Assembly: GCA_944322935.1 (NCBI GenBank)
Contig: CALUQO010000012.1
Coordinates: 1 to 60,824, forward strand
DNA: 60,824 bases
Reading direction: 5' to 3'
Origin: Candidatus Gastranaerophilales bacterium
GTDB taxonomy: Bacteria; Cyanobacteriota; Vampirovibrionia; Gastranaerophilales; Gastranaerophilaceae
A program made the translations under genes and the position numbers. Numbering within the stretch: position 1 is the stretch's first letter; the number at the start of each line of letters is the position of its first letter. The notes beneath the pieces are model-generated. The model worked only from the letters and a program-made list of their open reading frames with translations, did not search any database and was not told the DNA's origin. Below, one piece after another: positions 28,259 to 36,274 of this stretch.

Positions 28259-28403
28259 AAATCTTGTCTTGAAATTCTAAAAATTTATTACATATATACA
28301 TTAAGTTTAGTAAAAAATTTGTGTAAATACTAACAAAAATTTTTATTTATGCTATTTTGAATACACATAGCAATAGTGGTCAAATGTTTAAGGAGTGAAG
28401 TAT

Positions 28404-28889
28404 ATGCAAATACAACCGGCAAGCGCAGTTTCCGCACAATCTCAACAATCAGCGGCAGCTTCTAAAAAAACTAAAAAAGAATTTCCTGCAGGAACTTTTA
28501 TGTACGATATCGCCGCTTTAAAGGATAAAAAACCTGCGCATCAGGCAGCTATAGGAATCTTGACTCTGGGCTCGGCCATAGCAGGTTTTCGCAGCACTAA
28601 AGGCGTTGTGTTAAAAACAATCAGCACAATGGTAATGGGGCTTGTGGGTTTTGCGGCAGGACTGGGCATAAGTGATGCAGTTGATAAATATTTAAAAAAT
28701 AAACCCGAAAAATCAGCAGATGACAAAAACAAAAATGCTGCACCCGCAAAAGAAAACATAAAACCGGAGGCCGAAACAACTGCTAAGACTGAGGCAAAAG
28801 TTGAAGACAAGCCTGTAGACAAGGCGGAAGATAAAACAAAAGCAAAGCCTGAAAAAAAAGAAAAAGACGACGATAAAGACGATGATTAG
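28404..28889 (+). CDS. Membrane protein with charged low-complexity tail
   Basis: The family is not recognised. ATG at 28404 (MQIQP) is chosen over a GTG nine bases earlier because AAGGAG is then correctly spaced. The 161-aa product starts with an Ala/Gln/Ser-rich stretch, has two hydrophobic helices between about residues 45 and 90 (AIGILTLGSAIAGF and MVMGLVGFAAGLGI), and ends in about 70 residues of Lys/Glu/Asp/Ala with DDDKDDD at the C-terminus. The tail resembles that of the L32 protein at 21469 in composition. It stands alone, flanked by spacers. Confidence 0.7.
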   Translation: MQIQPASAVSAQSQQSAAASKKTKKEFPAGTFMYDIAALKDKKPAHQAAIGILTLGSAIAGFRSTKGVVLKTISTMVMGLVGFAAGLGISDAVDKYLKNKPEKSADDKNKNAAPAKENIKPEAETTAKTEAKVEDKPVDKAEDKTKAKPEKKEKDDDKDDD

Positions 28890-29211
28890 ATTAGCATGGC
28901 AGACTAAACTCTGTCCGTTACGGATGCTTTAGTCTGCCGGCATTAAACCGGCTGTTATTTTGGCATAAGTTGCAATATTTTTCACAGAATAAATAACATA
29001 TACAATGCTGTTGCATCAAACTTTAGAGCTTTTTGCCAATCGTTTGTGTTGGAATCCTTTCCTGTGTTCTTGGCTGTCTTTGTTTATTTGTTTGAATAAT
29101 ATTGTTGATAAGCTAAATCACGGATTTTAGTGCAGCCTGCAAGATTGAACGATTATATTTTTGTGCAGATTATACACTGCCGGCATCTAACTTATTACCG
29201 TAGATTTTTGA
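28890..29211. other. Gene-free spacer with hairpins
   Basis: Nine nt after the preceding stop, arms GGCAGACTAAA (28898-28908) and TTTAGTCTGCC (28928-28938) form a hairpin whose inner part also pairs (TCCG/CGGA). The same GGCAGACT element occurs at 409 and 60561. At 29113-29130 is a reversed copy of the TAAATC palindrome family. No coding capacity is seen. Confidence 0.6.
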
Positions 29212-30186
29212 CTATGCCGGTATATATATTTTTTTTAGCGGCAATAACATTTTCCCGTCTACAGAAAATTTATCATAGCATCTTGTTATAGTTTCGGCTA
29301 AAAGATTGATGTCAACCAATGTTAGCGCAATATTAGCTCTTTCAGCTTCATAAAGAGCTTCCTTTGAAAAACCGCCGGTGCTGATGTACAGGCATTTGTC
29401 TCCCTGTTTTCGCCCTCCGAGAAATTGTCTTATAGCAGGAGCTCCGATTTGTCCGCTGCGGTGTTTGACTTCTACAAATATTCTCGGTTCTTCAAGCCCG
29501 AGTCCATCTGTTGAGGCAAACACATCAATTCCCCTATCGGCACCCTTTTTAGAACGTTTTGCCACATACCCCATTGCATTTAATACTTCTTTTATGAGTT
29601 CTTCCATTTCATCAGGGTTTAAACTGTTAATTGAATCTTTTAAACTTTCTTTTGCATTATCAAATAACGTTTCAGAGAATTCTTTATTATTTTCTATAAT
29701 AGTATCGTCTTTAACGGACGTTTGTTTTTTGTTTAAAATATGCAATAATTCATCTTTCTGTTCTGTTGAAAGCCTGAATATTGTTTGAGGCGAACCCAGG
29801 GAGTTTTTAGTGGTATTTGAAATTAAGTCTCTTGAAATTGTTTTATCAAACCAATTTACTGACCGAGTATGAGAATCTTGTAATTTGGGATTGTATTTAT
29901 AATCGCTCGTAATAATACCCAGATGATAAACCCGCTGTGCGGAATCATATGTTAAAACATAATCATTTATTTGCATTTTATTTACAAAATTGTCACAAAA
30001 GCCGACCCAGGCCGGTATTGATTTTAAACTGGACGGATACTCTTGTTGCAAGGCCTTTTTAAAATCCTCTTTTTTAAATCCGGTAAAATTAATATCTGAA
30101 CACCAACAAATAGAAACAATTTTATTTTCTAAAAATGTCGGCAGTAATTCACCGCCTTGGGCTCTGACCATCCATAATTGCGCCAT
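29212..30186 (-). CDS. EVE-like / Mrr-type restriction endonuclease
   Basis: This is a 324-aa two-part protein. The N-terminal 130 residues (MAQLWMVRAQGG, KIVSICW, NDYVLTYDSAQRVYHLG) match the modified-base-sensing N-terminal domain common in type IV restriction enzymes. The C-terminal half is an Mrr-like nuclease: GADRGIDVFA supplies the Asp, FVEVKHR the E-x-K, and RQFLGG with LYISTGGFSKEA complete the fold. It would cut DNA carrying foreign modified bases. The ATG at 30186 follows GGAGGT by 7 nt. No methyltransferase is adjacent, as expected for type IV. It lies 600 bp from the tRNA-linked island. Confidence 0.88.
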   Translation of the reverse strand: MAQLWMVRAQGGELLPTFLENKIVSICWCSDINFTGFKKEDFKKALQQEYPSSLKSIPAWVGFCDNFVNKMQINDYVLTYDSAQRVYHLGIITSDYKYNPKLQDSHTRSVNWFDKTISRDLISNTTKNSLGSPQTIFRLSTEQKDELLHILNKKQTSVKDDTIIENNKEFSETLFDNAKESLKDSINSLNPDEMEELIKEVLNAMGYVAKRSKKGADRGIDVFASTDGLGLEEPRIFVEVKHRSGQIGAPAIRQFLGGRKQGDKCLYISTGGFSKEALYEAERANIALTLVDINLLAETITRCYDKFSVDGKMLLPLKKIYIPA

Positions 30187-30488
30187 AATCAATACCTCCG
30201 AATCAATTCTATTATAATATCACACAATTAGTTATTTATAAATATTATTACCTCACCGCCAATAAACATTTCATCATCAACCGGAGAATGCTCTCATTTT
30301 TTTTAATTACCGCCGGCGGTTTTATAAAGTTTTGGTACGAACTTACAGGCGGCGCAGCCGTTACAAGTATACTTACAATAATTGATGGAACGTCTGTTTT
30401 TTATAAAGAATTGCGGGACTTGATTTTTGTTTTTTAGCGTTTAATAATGTACTTGTCGAGGGCATTTCTCGGTTTGACAAATAAATAT
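30187..30488. other. Spacer before the tandem repeats
   Basis: This 302-bp spacer has no clear gene. A 49-codon frame at 30288-30437 (MLSFFLITAGGF...) might be a decayed gene, but its ribosome binding site is too close and it matches nothing I know. A TTGACA lies at 30474-30479, just before the first 100-bp repeat, and may start a transcript running through the repeats into the tRNA. Confidence 0.4.
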
Positions 30489-30788
30489 CGCGGGATACTC
30501 TGCCGAGGTCGAAATGACTAAATGTCATTTCGAGCGAGAGGTAAGTCTGGTACAGACTGCGGCAAGTATTAAGATGAAAATTTAATATCGCGGGATACTC
30601 TGCCGAGGTCGAAATGACTAAATGTCATTTCGAGCGAGAGGTAAGTCTGGTACAGACTGCGGCAAGTATTAAGATGAAAATTTAATATCGCGGGATACTC
30701 TGCCGAGGTCGAAATGACTAAATGTCATTTCGAGCGAGAGGTAAGTCTGGTACAGACTGCGGCAAGTATTAAGATGAAAATTTAATAT
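30489..30788 (+). repeat. Three exact 100-bp tandem repeats ending at a tRNA
   Basis: Units begin at 30489, 30589 and 30689 and appear identical. Each unit starts with CGCGGGAT, the first eight bases of the tRNA that follows at 30789, and contains AGTCTGGTA, which also occurs in the tRNA D arm. Each holds two hairpins: TCGAAATGAC/GTCATTTCGA with loop TAAAT, and AGTCTG/CAGACT. Units 2 and 3 and the tRNA are all preceded by TTTAATAT. The array looks like copies of a tRNA 5' piece interrupted by a palindromic insertion. Confidence 0.9.
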
Positions 30789-30909
<121 letters not shown>

Positions 30910-30931
30910 ATTCTTTCTCTTTAAAACAGGG

Positions 30932-30960
30932 TTGAAATATTATAACTAATTAGTTATAAT
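30932..30960 (+). promoter_or_regulatory. Toxin-antitoxin promoter with palindromic operator
   Basis: TTGAAA (30932-30937) and TATAAT (30955-30960) are 17 bp apart. Between and over them lies the perfect 18-bp palindrome TATAACTAATTAGTTATA (30941-30958), well placed for autorepression by the HTH antitoxin encoded at 31345. The transcript would start near 30967, about 9 nt before the toxin ATG at 30976. Confidence 0.8.
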
Positions 30961-30975
30961 ATAGATATAGTTAAA

Positions 30976-31343
30976 ATGAGTAAGAAATATAAAATTGTCT
31001 TTTGGCAGGATAAAAACGATATTCAGAAGCTCAAGATTATATTATGGAGCTTAAAAATAAATCCGCAAAGTCAAAAGATGCAAGAATAAAACTTAATAAA
31101 ATTGTGGAATATATGGAAATGCTCGAAGCTTACGGAACTGAACTTGGAGAGCCATATATAAAGCACATTGACTGCGAAATCTTTGAACTGCGTCCTTTAA
31201 GAGATAGATTTTTCTTCTTTTTTAAGCAGGAAAACAGATACGTTATACTTAACCACTTTGTAAAACGTACGCAAAAAACTCCCAGAAGGGAAATTGAAAA
31301 AGCTATACGACTAATGAAAGACTTTAACGAAAGGAACTTATAA
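30976..31343 (+). pseudogene. HigB/RelE-family toxin with N-terminal frameshift
   Basis: The family (HigB, phage Gp49-like) is a ribosome-dependent mRNA interferase. The C-terminal 99 residues from 31044 are well conserved (KHIDCEIFELRPLRDRFFFF, then HFVKRTQKTPRREIEKA). The expected N-terminus, MSKKYKIVFWQDKND, lies in another frame starting at 30976. One base missing near 31033-31036 separates the two: adding a G (AAG GAT TAT ATT ATG) gives a continuous family-like protein of 122 aa. An internal ATG at 31044 has no ribosome binding site. The toxin may be inactive, or the base may be a sequencing error. The antitoxin follows 1 bp later. Confidence 0.75.
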
Positions 31344-31344
31344 A

Positions 31345-31635
31345 ATGGATAATCAAAACAAAAAATATAGTGCTGATTGGGCTGATTTTAAAGATTCCCT
31401 TGAACTTTCAAAAGAAGAACTCGCTGAAATCGACCTCAAAGTTGAACTTATGGGGAAAATTATTGAAATCAGAAAAGAATTAGGCTTAACTCAATCAGAG
31501 TTTGCCAAAAAATGTAATATTAAACAGGAATATTTAGCAAGGCTGGAAAAATCAAAGACAGCTCCTCAAATAGATACATTATTAAAAATTCTTGTACCGC
31601 TTGGATATAAGCTGGACATTGTTCCGCTGCAATAA
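31345..31635 (+). CDS. HigA-type antitoxin (HTH, XRE family)
   Basis: The 96-aa protein has a helix-turn-helix of the Xre/Cro type (GLTQSEFAKKCNIKQEYLARLE) in the middle and ends in a short strand that closes the dimer. It would neutralise the HigB-type toxin and repress the shared promoter through the palindrome at 30941-30958. The order toxin-antitoxin is that of HigBA modules. The toxin stop and this ATG are almost touching, which implies coupled translation. The frame is intact although the toxin is broken. Confidence 0.88.
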   Translation: MDNQNKKYSADWADFKDSLELSKEELAEIDLKVELMGKIIEIRKELGLTQSEFAKKCNIKQEYLARLEKSKTAPQIDTLLKILVPLGYKLDIVPLQ

Positions 31636-31667
31636 TTTTTTTGTGTAATATTTGTGTAGTCTTGTAG

Positions 31668-31696
31668 GATGCGGTAAATCTATGATTTACCGCATC
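31668..31696. repeat. Perfect 13-bp hairpin
   Basis: The arms GATGCGGTAAATC and GATTTACCGCATC with loop TAT lie 32 nt after the antitoxin stop. No T run follows on the plus strand. It belongs to the same TAAATC...GATTTA family as 14406 and 52815 and may limit read-through toward the convergent DUF3800 gene. Confidence 0.6.
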
Positions 31697-31924
31697 AAAA
31701 ACTATAAGGCATAGGGGCAAAAATTTCAATTAATAAGAAAAATCGGAAAACACTTTTTTACATCTGTTCCAGAGGATTACTTGACCTTAAAGGGTGAAGA
31801 GTATTTGGAGAAGATGTTATGAAACGATATATAAAACGTTTTTGTCACTATTAATAGTATTTTTGAATATACTATGCGTTTTCAGAAAAATACGTATGAA
31901 TTTAACCTATGGTCAAGAAGACAT

Positions 31925-32617
31925 TTACAATTCCAGCTCGTTATATGCCTTGCCGTAGTTTTTATTATACTTGCTGCCTGATATAAAAAATTTGTCGATA
32001 GCTTTGATATATTCGTTATTCTGTTTTCTCTGTTTAATAAGTTCAAGCGAGCATACCATATCTGCACATTGCAAAAGCCTGTATTTTCCTTGAAAAACAT
32101 CTTCTTTAAACCTGTAATTATTCAGATTGGAAGAAAACGCATTATGCAGTATTTTTGTTAGGTAATTTTGCCCTGTATCGTAGTATATAACTATCTCATC
32201 AAACTTACTAAAATAATCATGATTATCGGTTACCATTTGTTTTATATAAAGCTCTAACCGCTGTTTTATGGCTTGTTTTGTTGGACAATAGCTTTTATCA
32301 CATACAAAGGTTTTATGCTTTAATTTAAGTTTACGCATAAATTGAAACAGGTGTTTAAAAAGTTTTCTCCTCATATCGCCGTCTAAGTCTGTATAAGGTT
32401 TTTGCTGGCGGATTAAGGGCATAGTGTGTATCGGGAATTGTGCATTGAATCCATTTTGGACTAAGAAATTCTCAAAAGCCTTTATATCATCACTTATTGG
32501 CGTAGATTTGTTATGAAATAGGAACGATACTATATACAAATCTTTCAAATTGTCTTTTTGAGAGCGGTTTGCCTCAAAAATTCCTGATTCATCTATAAAT
32601 ATTCCTAATTCGCTCAT
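31925..32617 (-). CDS. DUF3800 protein
   Basis: The 230-aa protein fits DUF3800, a family with an RNase H-like fold frequent on mobile elements and near defence genes. Visible marks are GIFIDESGIF (Asp-Glu) at residues 5-14, IVIYYDTGQNY in the centre and LLQCADMVCSLE toward the end, which supply the acidic residues of the fold. The substrate is unknown. AGGGGAG precedes the ATG. It is the only other gene inside the att-flanked element, oriented against the toxin-antitoxin pair. Confidence 0.85.
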   Translation of the reverse strand: MSELGIFIDESGIFEANRSQKDNLKDLYIVSFLFHNKSTPISDDIKAFENFLVQNGFNAQFPIHTMPLIRQQKPYTDLDGDMRRKLFKHLFQFMRKLKLKHKTFVCDKSYCPTKQAIKQRLELYIKQMVTDNHDYFSKFDEIVIYYDTGQNYLTKILHNAFSSNLNNYRFKEDVFQGKYRLLQCADMVCSLELIKQRKQNNEYIKAIDKFFISGSKYNKNYGKAYNELEL

Positions 32618-32925
32618 TTCTCCCCTATATTAAAAATGGCGAGGAATTCCCCGCCTGTGACAGACCTAGCATTATTAAAATACATCAGTCTATAAATATT
32701 ATAAGGCATTGAGTCAAAAATTTCAAGTGACAGGAAGAAATAAAAAGAACTCAGAAGGATTTAAAAGCATAAAGAAACTGTAAAAAATAATTCAACAAAA
32801 ATTCAACTTTTTTATTAAAATTCAACAAAAATGACTAAAAACTACAAAAGATAAAATCGGCTAAATGCTTACTATATTTGAGATTATAGGAAGTTACAAA
32901 AATCTGCAAAAAATGATTTTCTCAA
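32618..32925. other. Right part of the element, gene-free
   Basis: This spacer of about 300 bp is AT-rich. It has a repeated AAAATTCAACAAAAA-like block at about 32790-32832 (TTCAACAAAAATTCAAC...TTCAACAAAAATGAC), which could be recombinase arm sites, and a purine-rich stretch to 32920. No integrase or fragment of one can be read here. Confidence 0.45.
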
Positions 32926-33014
32926 CTCATAACCCGAAGGTCGTTGGTTCAAATCCAGCTCCCGCAACCATTTGATTTAAGAGGGTTTCAAAGTTTTTGA
33001 AAGCCTCTTTTTTA
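32926..33014 (+). other. Attachment site, distal (attR), tRNA 3' copy
   Basis: This is an exact 89-bp copy of 30821-30909: anticodon loop, T arm, acceptor 3' strand, CCA and terminator of the initiator tRNA. There is no 5' half, so it is not a functional tRNA. The distance between copies is 2,105 bp, the size of the circle that excision would release. Confidence 0.88.
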
Positions 33015-33415
33015 TATTAAAATATGGGTATTGTCACTAAATTGTCACCATAAGGTTTAGTTTGTAGGTTGGGGTTTCTACCCCAACAAAAAGTGTCCCA
33101 AAATAATCAAACCATCTATAACAAGAAATCAAACCTTGTGTTCCTTTACAAACAAGAAATCAAACCTTGTGTTCCTTTACAAACAAGAAATCAAACCATG
33201 TGTTCTTTTACATTGTATATAAAATAAATTGTCGGTTTGGCAACTTGAAGTATATCCAACCTACGTGTCTTTATTTGCCGCGGCTGAAATTTACTTGGCA
33301 AAGATAATACAAAATTGTCAGCAGACGTTATCAGTGGCTGCGGGAACATACATTATTTTTGGCTGCAAATGTTTTCCTTCTTGCCGGCACTATAAATACA
33401 ATAAGCCCTCCGACG
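33015..33415. other. Gene-free flank with short repeats
   Basis: Next to attR is a direct repeat, TTGTCACTAAATTGTCACC, of the kind often seen beside phage and element attachment sites. TTGGGG/CCCCAA forms a hairpin at about 33069-33086. Three 31-bp direct repeats follow (separate entry). A short open frame at 33229-33453 has no ribosome binding site or family features, so I do not call it. Confidence 0.5.
33121..33213 (+). repeat. Three 31-bp direct repeats
   Basis: Copies start at 33121, 33152 and 33183. The unit begins ACAAGAAATCAAACCTTGTG and continues TTCCTTTACAA; the third copy differs at a few bases. The unit contains ACAAG/CTTGT arms. There are no spacers between the units, so it is not a CRISPR array. 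Confidence 0.85.
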
Positions 33416-33721
33416 TTATTCTAATATTGGCGGAACCGGTTTTGGAGTTTTAGGCAGTTGGGGGGTGTCTTCGTACACTTTAACCGTATAAACTTCACTT
33501 GCGGCGGCTCTGTTATAGGTTTTTAGCAAATTTTGCAATGAGGTGTTAAAGACAACATAAGTTTTATCGGTAAGCTGGACTGATGTTCGTTTTTGGCCGT
33601 TTATATCACTGTCAAGTTCTTTCATAGACGTAATATATTTTGCATTGACCGCGATATTGTCTTTGTCTGAATAAATTAATCCCTTGAAAGACGGGGTAAA
33701 ATTAAGCGGACTGATACCCAT
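33416..33721 (-). CDS. Small unknown protein with N-terminal FKG motif
   Basis: The 101-aa protein belongs to no family I know. ATG at 33721 (MGISPLNF) is chosen because AAAGGA lies 8 nt upstream; the longer frame lacks one. Residues 12-14 are FKG, in the context PSFKGLIYS, a motif shared at a similar position with the proteins at 39660, 45216, 45696 and 47616. The middle is rich in alternating polar and hydrophobic residues (SVQLTDKTYVVFNTSLQNLL), suggesting a small alpha/beta domain. The C-terminus is Pro-rich (TPQLPKTPKPVPPILE). No signal peptide is visible. Confidence 0.7.
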   Translation of the reverse strand: MGISPLNFTPSFKGLIYSDKDNIAVNAKYITSMKELDSDINGQKRTSVQLTDKTYVVFNTSLQNLLKTYNRAAASEVYTVKVYEDTPQLPKTPKPVPPILE

Positions 33722-33800
33722 GTGATGATTCCTTTCTTGTGTTGAATGTTTAGAATCCAATCATAATAAAAATATTGTTAAATAGCTATCTATATTAAAA

Positions 33801-34301
33801 TTATTTAAACTTTTTTTGCAAATTAGACATGGCTTCTTGCCTTTTTTCAGCTGTTGCTCCTTCGCAGCTTACACTTACAAGAGTCTTGCTGTTCCATACA
33901 TACAGAACATTGCATTCCATATCGTCAGTCACATAGCTTTCCTTGCCAAGAACTTTGCATTCATTGTTATGATACTTAGCTTTGGTTGTGTTATTGTATA
34001 TGTTTTTACATTTTTCATATTTATCAGGTGTTAATTTTCCGAAGAAATCACGTCTTTTGTAAGAACATATATCGTTAACATCGGAATTTTTGTCGTATAT
34101 ATATTCCCGTGGGTATAATTCTTTGGTGGTGTATACAGTGTCATTGTAAAAATAAGCAGCCGGAACAGAAGATACACACAGATATTTATCCAGTTTTATC
34201 CCGCCGTGTGCCGTTGTCAAAACTGTTGTTAGCCCGCAAACTGCAAAGATAACAAATGCTGATATAACGATTATCAGCGGTAATTTTTCACTGTAGAACA
34301 T
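33801..34301 (-). CDS. Single-pass membrane protein, function unknown
   Basis: The 166-aa product has one N-terminal hydrophobic helix (about residues 8-30) and then a hydrophilic domain with several cysteines (YLCVSS, DICSYK, EKCKNIY, NECKVL, MECNVLY, VSCEGA), which suggests disulfides outside the membrane. AAGGAG is well placed before the ATG. It stands alone between the small FKG protein and the divergent glycosyltransferase gene. The family is unknown. Confidence 0.72.
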   Translation of the reverse strand: MFYSEKLPLIIVISAFVIFAVCGLTTVLTTAHGGIKLDKYLCVSSVPAAYFYNDTVYTTKELYPREYIYDKNSDVNDICSYKRRDFFGKLTPDKYEKCKNIYNNTTKAKYHNNECKVLGKESYVTDDMECNVLYVWNSKTLVSVSCEGATAEKRQEAMSNLQKKFK

Positions 34302-34517
34302 GTAAGTACTCCTTCCACTTAATTATAACAGAAGATTGCATATTTATATAACATAATTTTAAACCTTCGCATTCTTTAATTTTGTTTGACAAAGTGACAC
34401 CTGAACATGGGATTTAAAAAGAGTGCATCTTTGCTTGGTTGTAAAGTGATAAAAGGGTCTCCCAAACAAATTATGCAAAAATAAAATTGCAAATTGACTA
34501 TATGAAAATTTTGAACT

Positions 34518-34546
34518 TTGCAACATTTTTAGGGTGCTGTTAAAAT
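34518..34546 (+). promoter_or_regulatory. Promoter giving a leaderless mRNA
   Basis: TTGCAA (34518-34523), a 17-bp spacer and TAAAAT (34541-34546) predict transcription starting at about 34553-34554, at the ATG of the glycosyltransferase gene. No ribosome binding site precedes that ATG. Confidence 0.7.
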
Positions 34547-34553
34547 TAATGCT

Positions 34554-36230
34554 ATGGAAAAAATAAAATCATACGGGCCTTTTCTTATAATCGCATTGTT
34601 GTTTTTGATAAACATATATATTTTTAACGGCAAAATGATTAATATCCATACGGATTTTGGCAGAGAGCTTTTGTTTTCCAAAATGGTGTCGCAAGGCGCT
34701 GTTTTGTACAGGGATATTTTTAACACTTTTGTATGCCCGTTTTCGTACTTGTTTAACGGACTTGTGTTAAAATTTGCGCCGGTTAACACGGGTACTTTTT
34801 ATGTGCTTGGTGCATTTAACAGTGCTGTTATTTTGGGCTGTATTTATTTTATAAGCAGAAAATTTTTAACCACTTTTTCTTCAACTGTAATAACGGTTTT
34901 TGTTATGTATTACTGCTGTTTTTATGCGGGGCTTATGAATTTTTTAACCCCGTATTCTTATGCGGTCGTGTACGGGCTGAGCGCTTGTTTGTTATCGATT
35001 TTACTGTATATTAATTTTTTGCAAACGGATAAGAAAATATTTTTGTATACCTCGTTTTTATTCGGAGGGCTCTGTGCCGCTTGCAAATACGAATTTTGTT
35101 TGTACGGTTTATTTTTATTTCTCTTTTTCTTTGTAAAAAAATGTGATTTAAAAACGGGTTTGTATTGTGCGGTATCTTTTCTGCTTGTGCCTGTTATATG
35201 CGCGGCGGCTTTGTTTTTGCAGGGATTAAATTTTCAGGAAATATCAGCATATATCGAACTATTGAAAAACTTTGTACACCAGCCGTACTTAAAAAAGGTT
35301 TATGCCATAACCTGCTATTTGAATAAAGAATCCTTAATTTCGGCTTTTAAAACGTTTCTAGCCGCGGGAATTTTATTTGCCGTTATGTACAAGCTTTATG
35401 ACACAAACTCAACGGCTGTTAAATTTTTACGGCGCGGGGTGTGGGGTGCTTTAATTATTGCGGTATTTGTTTATTTCCCTTTAACGGAATATTTTTCATA
35501 TGGTTTTTGGGGCTTTTTGACTTATGCTGTTTTGCTTTTGTCCCTGTTTAAGATAAAAGCACTAAAAGATAACAAAGAGGTGCTGTTTTTAACCGTTGCA
35601 TCACTTGTGATAAGTTTAAAATCTTTTTGGTTTTTGTCCGCTAATTTTTACGGCCGATACTTTTTGCCGCTGCTGGTTGTATCATTGTTTGCGGTTTTAA
35701 ATAACTTTTATTTTGTTTCGCAAAAGGAATCCGAAGTATTGCAAAAGACATTCTGTGCATTGCTTTTGTTTTTAAGCTTTGCTGCTTTTAGGCTTAACCT
35801 TGTTGCGCTGGTATTAAAAAATAACACGCTGCAAACTTCTTACGGAAAAATATGTGTAACAAAAGAAGAAGCTGCTGTTTTAAAACCGCTTATAAAGTAT
35901 GTTGAAAATAATACCAATCAAGAGCAAAAACTTGTTGTTCTCGGTCAGGCTCCGCTTTTAAATTTTTTAACAGGCAGAAATTCCCTACCTTTATACAGCC
36001 ACTATGACGAAGCAATTGCAGGTGCATACGGCACGGAAAGAATAATTAACGCTTATGCGCAATACAAACCTGATTACATTGTTGTGTTTGACGGAGCGGG
36101 AAAAAATTCTTACTGCAAAACATACGGAAAAGACGTGTGCAGCTGGGTGTTTAAAAACTACACATCTAAAACGGAAACAGAAACAAGCAGCGAAAAAGTG
36201 TATGTTTTGGCCTTAAAAAAATCCGGTTAA
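34554..36230 (+). CDS. Membrane glycosyltransferase (family 39/PMT-like)
   Basis: The 558-aa protein has ten or more hydrophobic helices. It carries the hallmark acidic first loop NIHTDFGRELLFSKMVSQG followed by LYRDIFNTF, typical of lipid-phosphate-sugar transferases of the GT39/GT83 type. A soluble C-terminal domain of about 130 residues follows the helices. Such enzymes move sugars from polyprenyl-phosphate donors to proteins or lipids on the outer face of the membrane; the acceptor is unknown. It is the first gene after a strong promoter, and a GspF-type gene follows 44 bp later. Confidence 0.82.
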   Translation: MEKIKSYGPFLIIALLFLINIYIFNGKMINIHTDFGRELLFSKMVSQGAVLYRDIFNTFVCPFSYLFNGLVLKFAPVNTGTFYVLGAFNSAVILGCIYFISRKFLTTFSSTVITVFVMYYCCFYAGLMNFLTPYSYAVVYGLSACLLSILLYINFLQTDKKIFLYTSFLFGGLCAACKYEFCLYGLFLFLFFFVKKCDLKTGLYCAVSFLLVPVICAAALFLQGLNFQEISAYIELLKNFVHQPYLKKVYAITCYLNKESLISAFKTFLAAGILFAVMYKLYDTNSTAVKFLRRGVWGALIIAVFVYFPLTEYFSYGFWGFLTYAVLLLSLFKIKALKDNKEVLFLTVASLVISLKSFWFLSANFYGRYFLPLLVVSLFAVLNNFYFVSQKESEVLQKTFCALLLFLSFAAFRLNLVALVLKNNTLQTSYGKICVTKEEAAVLKPLIKYVENNTNQEQKLVVLGQAPLLNFLTGRNSLPLYSHYDEAIAGAYGTERIINAYAQYKPDYIVVFDGAGKNSYCKTYGKDVCSWVFKNYTSKTETETSSEKVYVLALKKSG

Positions 36231-36274
36231 AACTGTGTGCTTTTAATGTAAAAAAATGTATAATAAAAAACATC

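Noticed and set aside
30288-30437. Small gene of 49 codons or an integrase remnant
   Set aside because: The ribosome binding site is too close to ATG and no recombinase residues can be seen.
31668-31696. Intrinsic terminator of the toxin-antitoxin unit
   Set aside because: The hairpin is perfect but no T run follows; it fits a dispersed palindrome family better.
32926-33002. Second initiator tRNA gene
   Set aside because: Only the part from the anticodon loop to CCA is present; the 5' acceptor strand and D arm are missing.
33121-33213. CRISPR array
   Set aside because: The three 31-bp units are directly adjacent, with no unique spacers, and no cas genes are near.
33229-33453. Gene of 74 codons
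   Set aside because: Starts in AT-rich spacer without a ribosome binding site and overlaps the end of the FKG gene at 33416.
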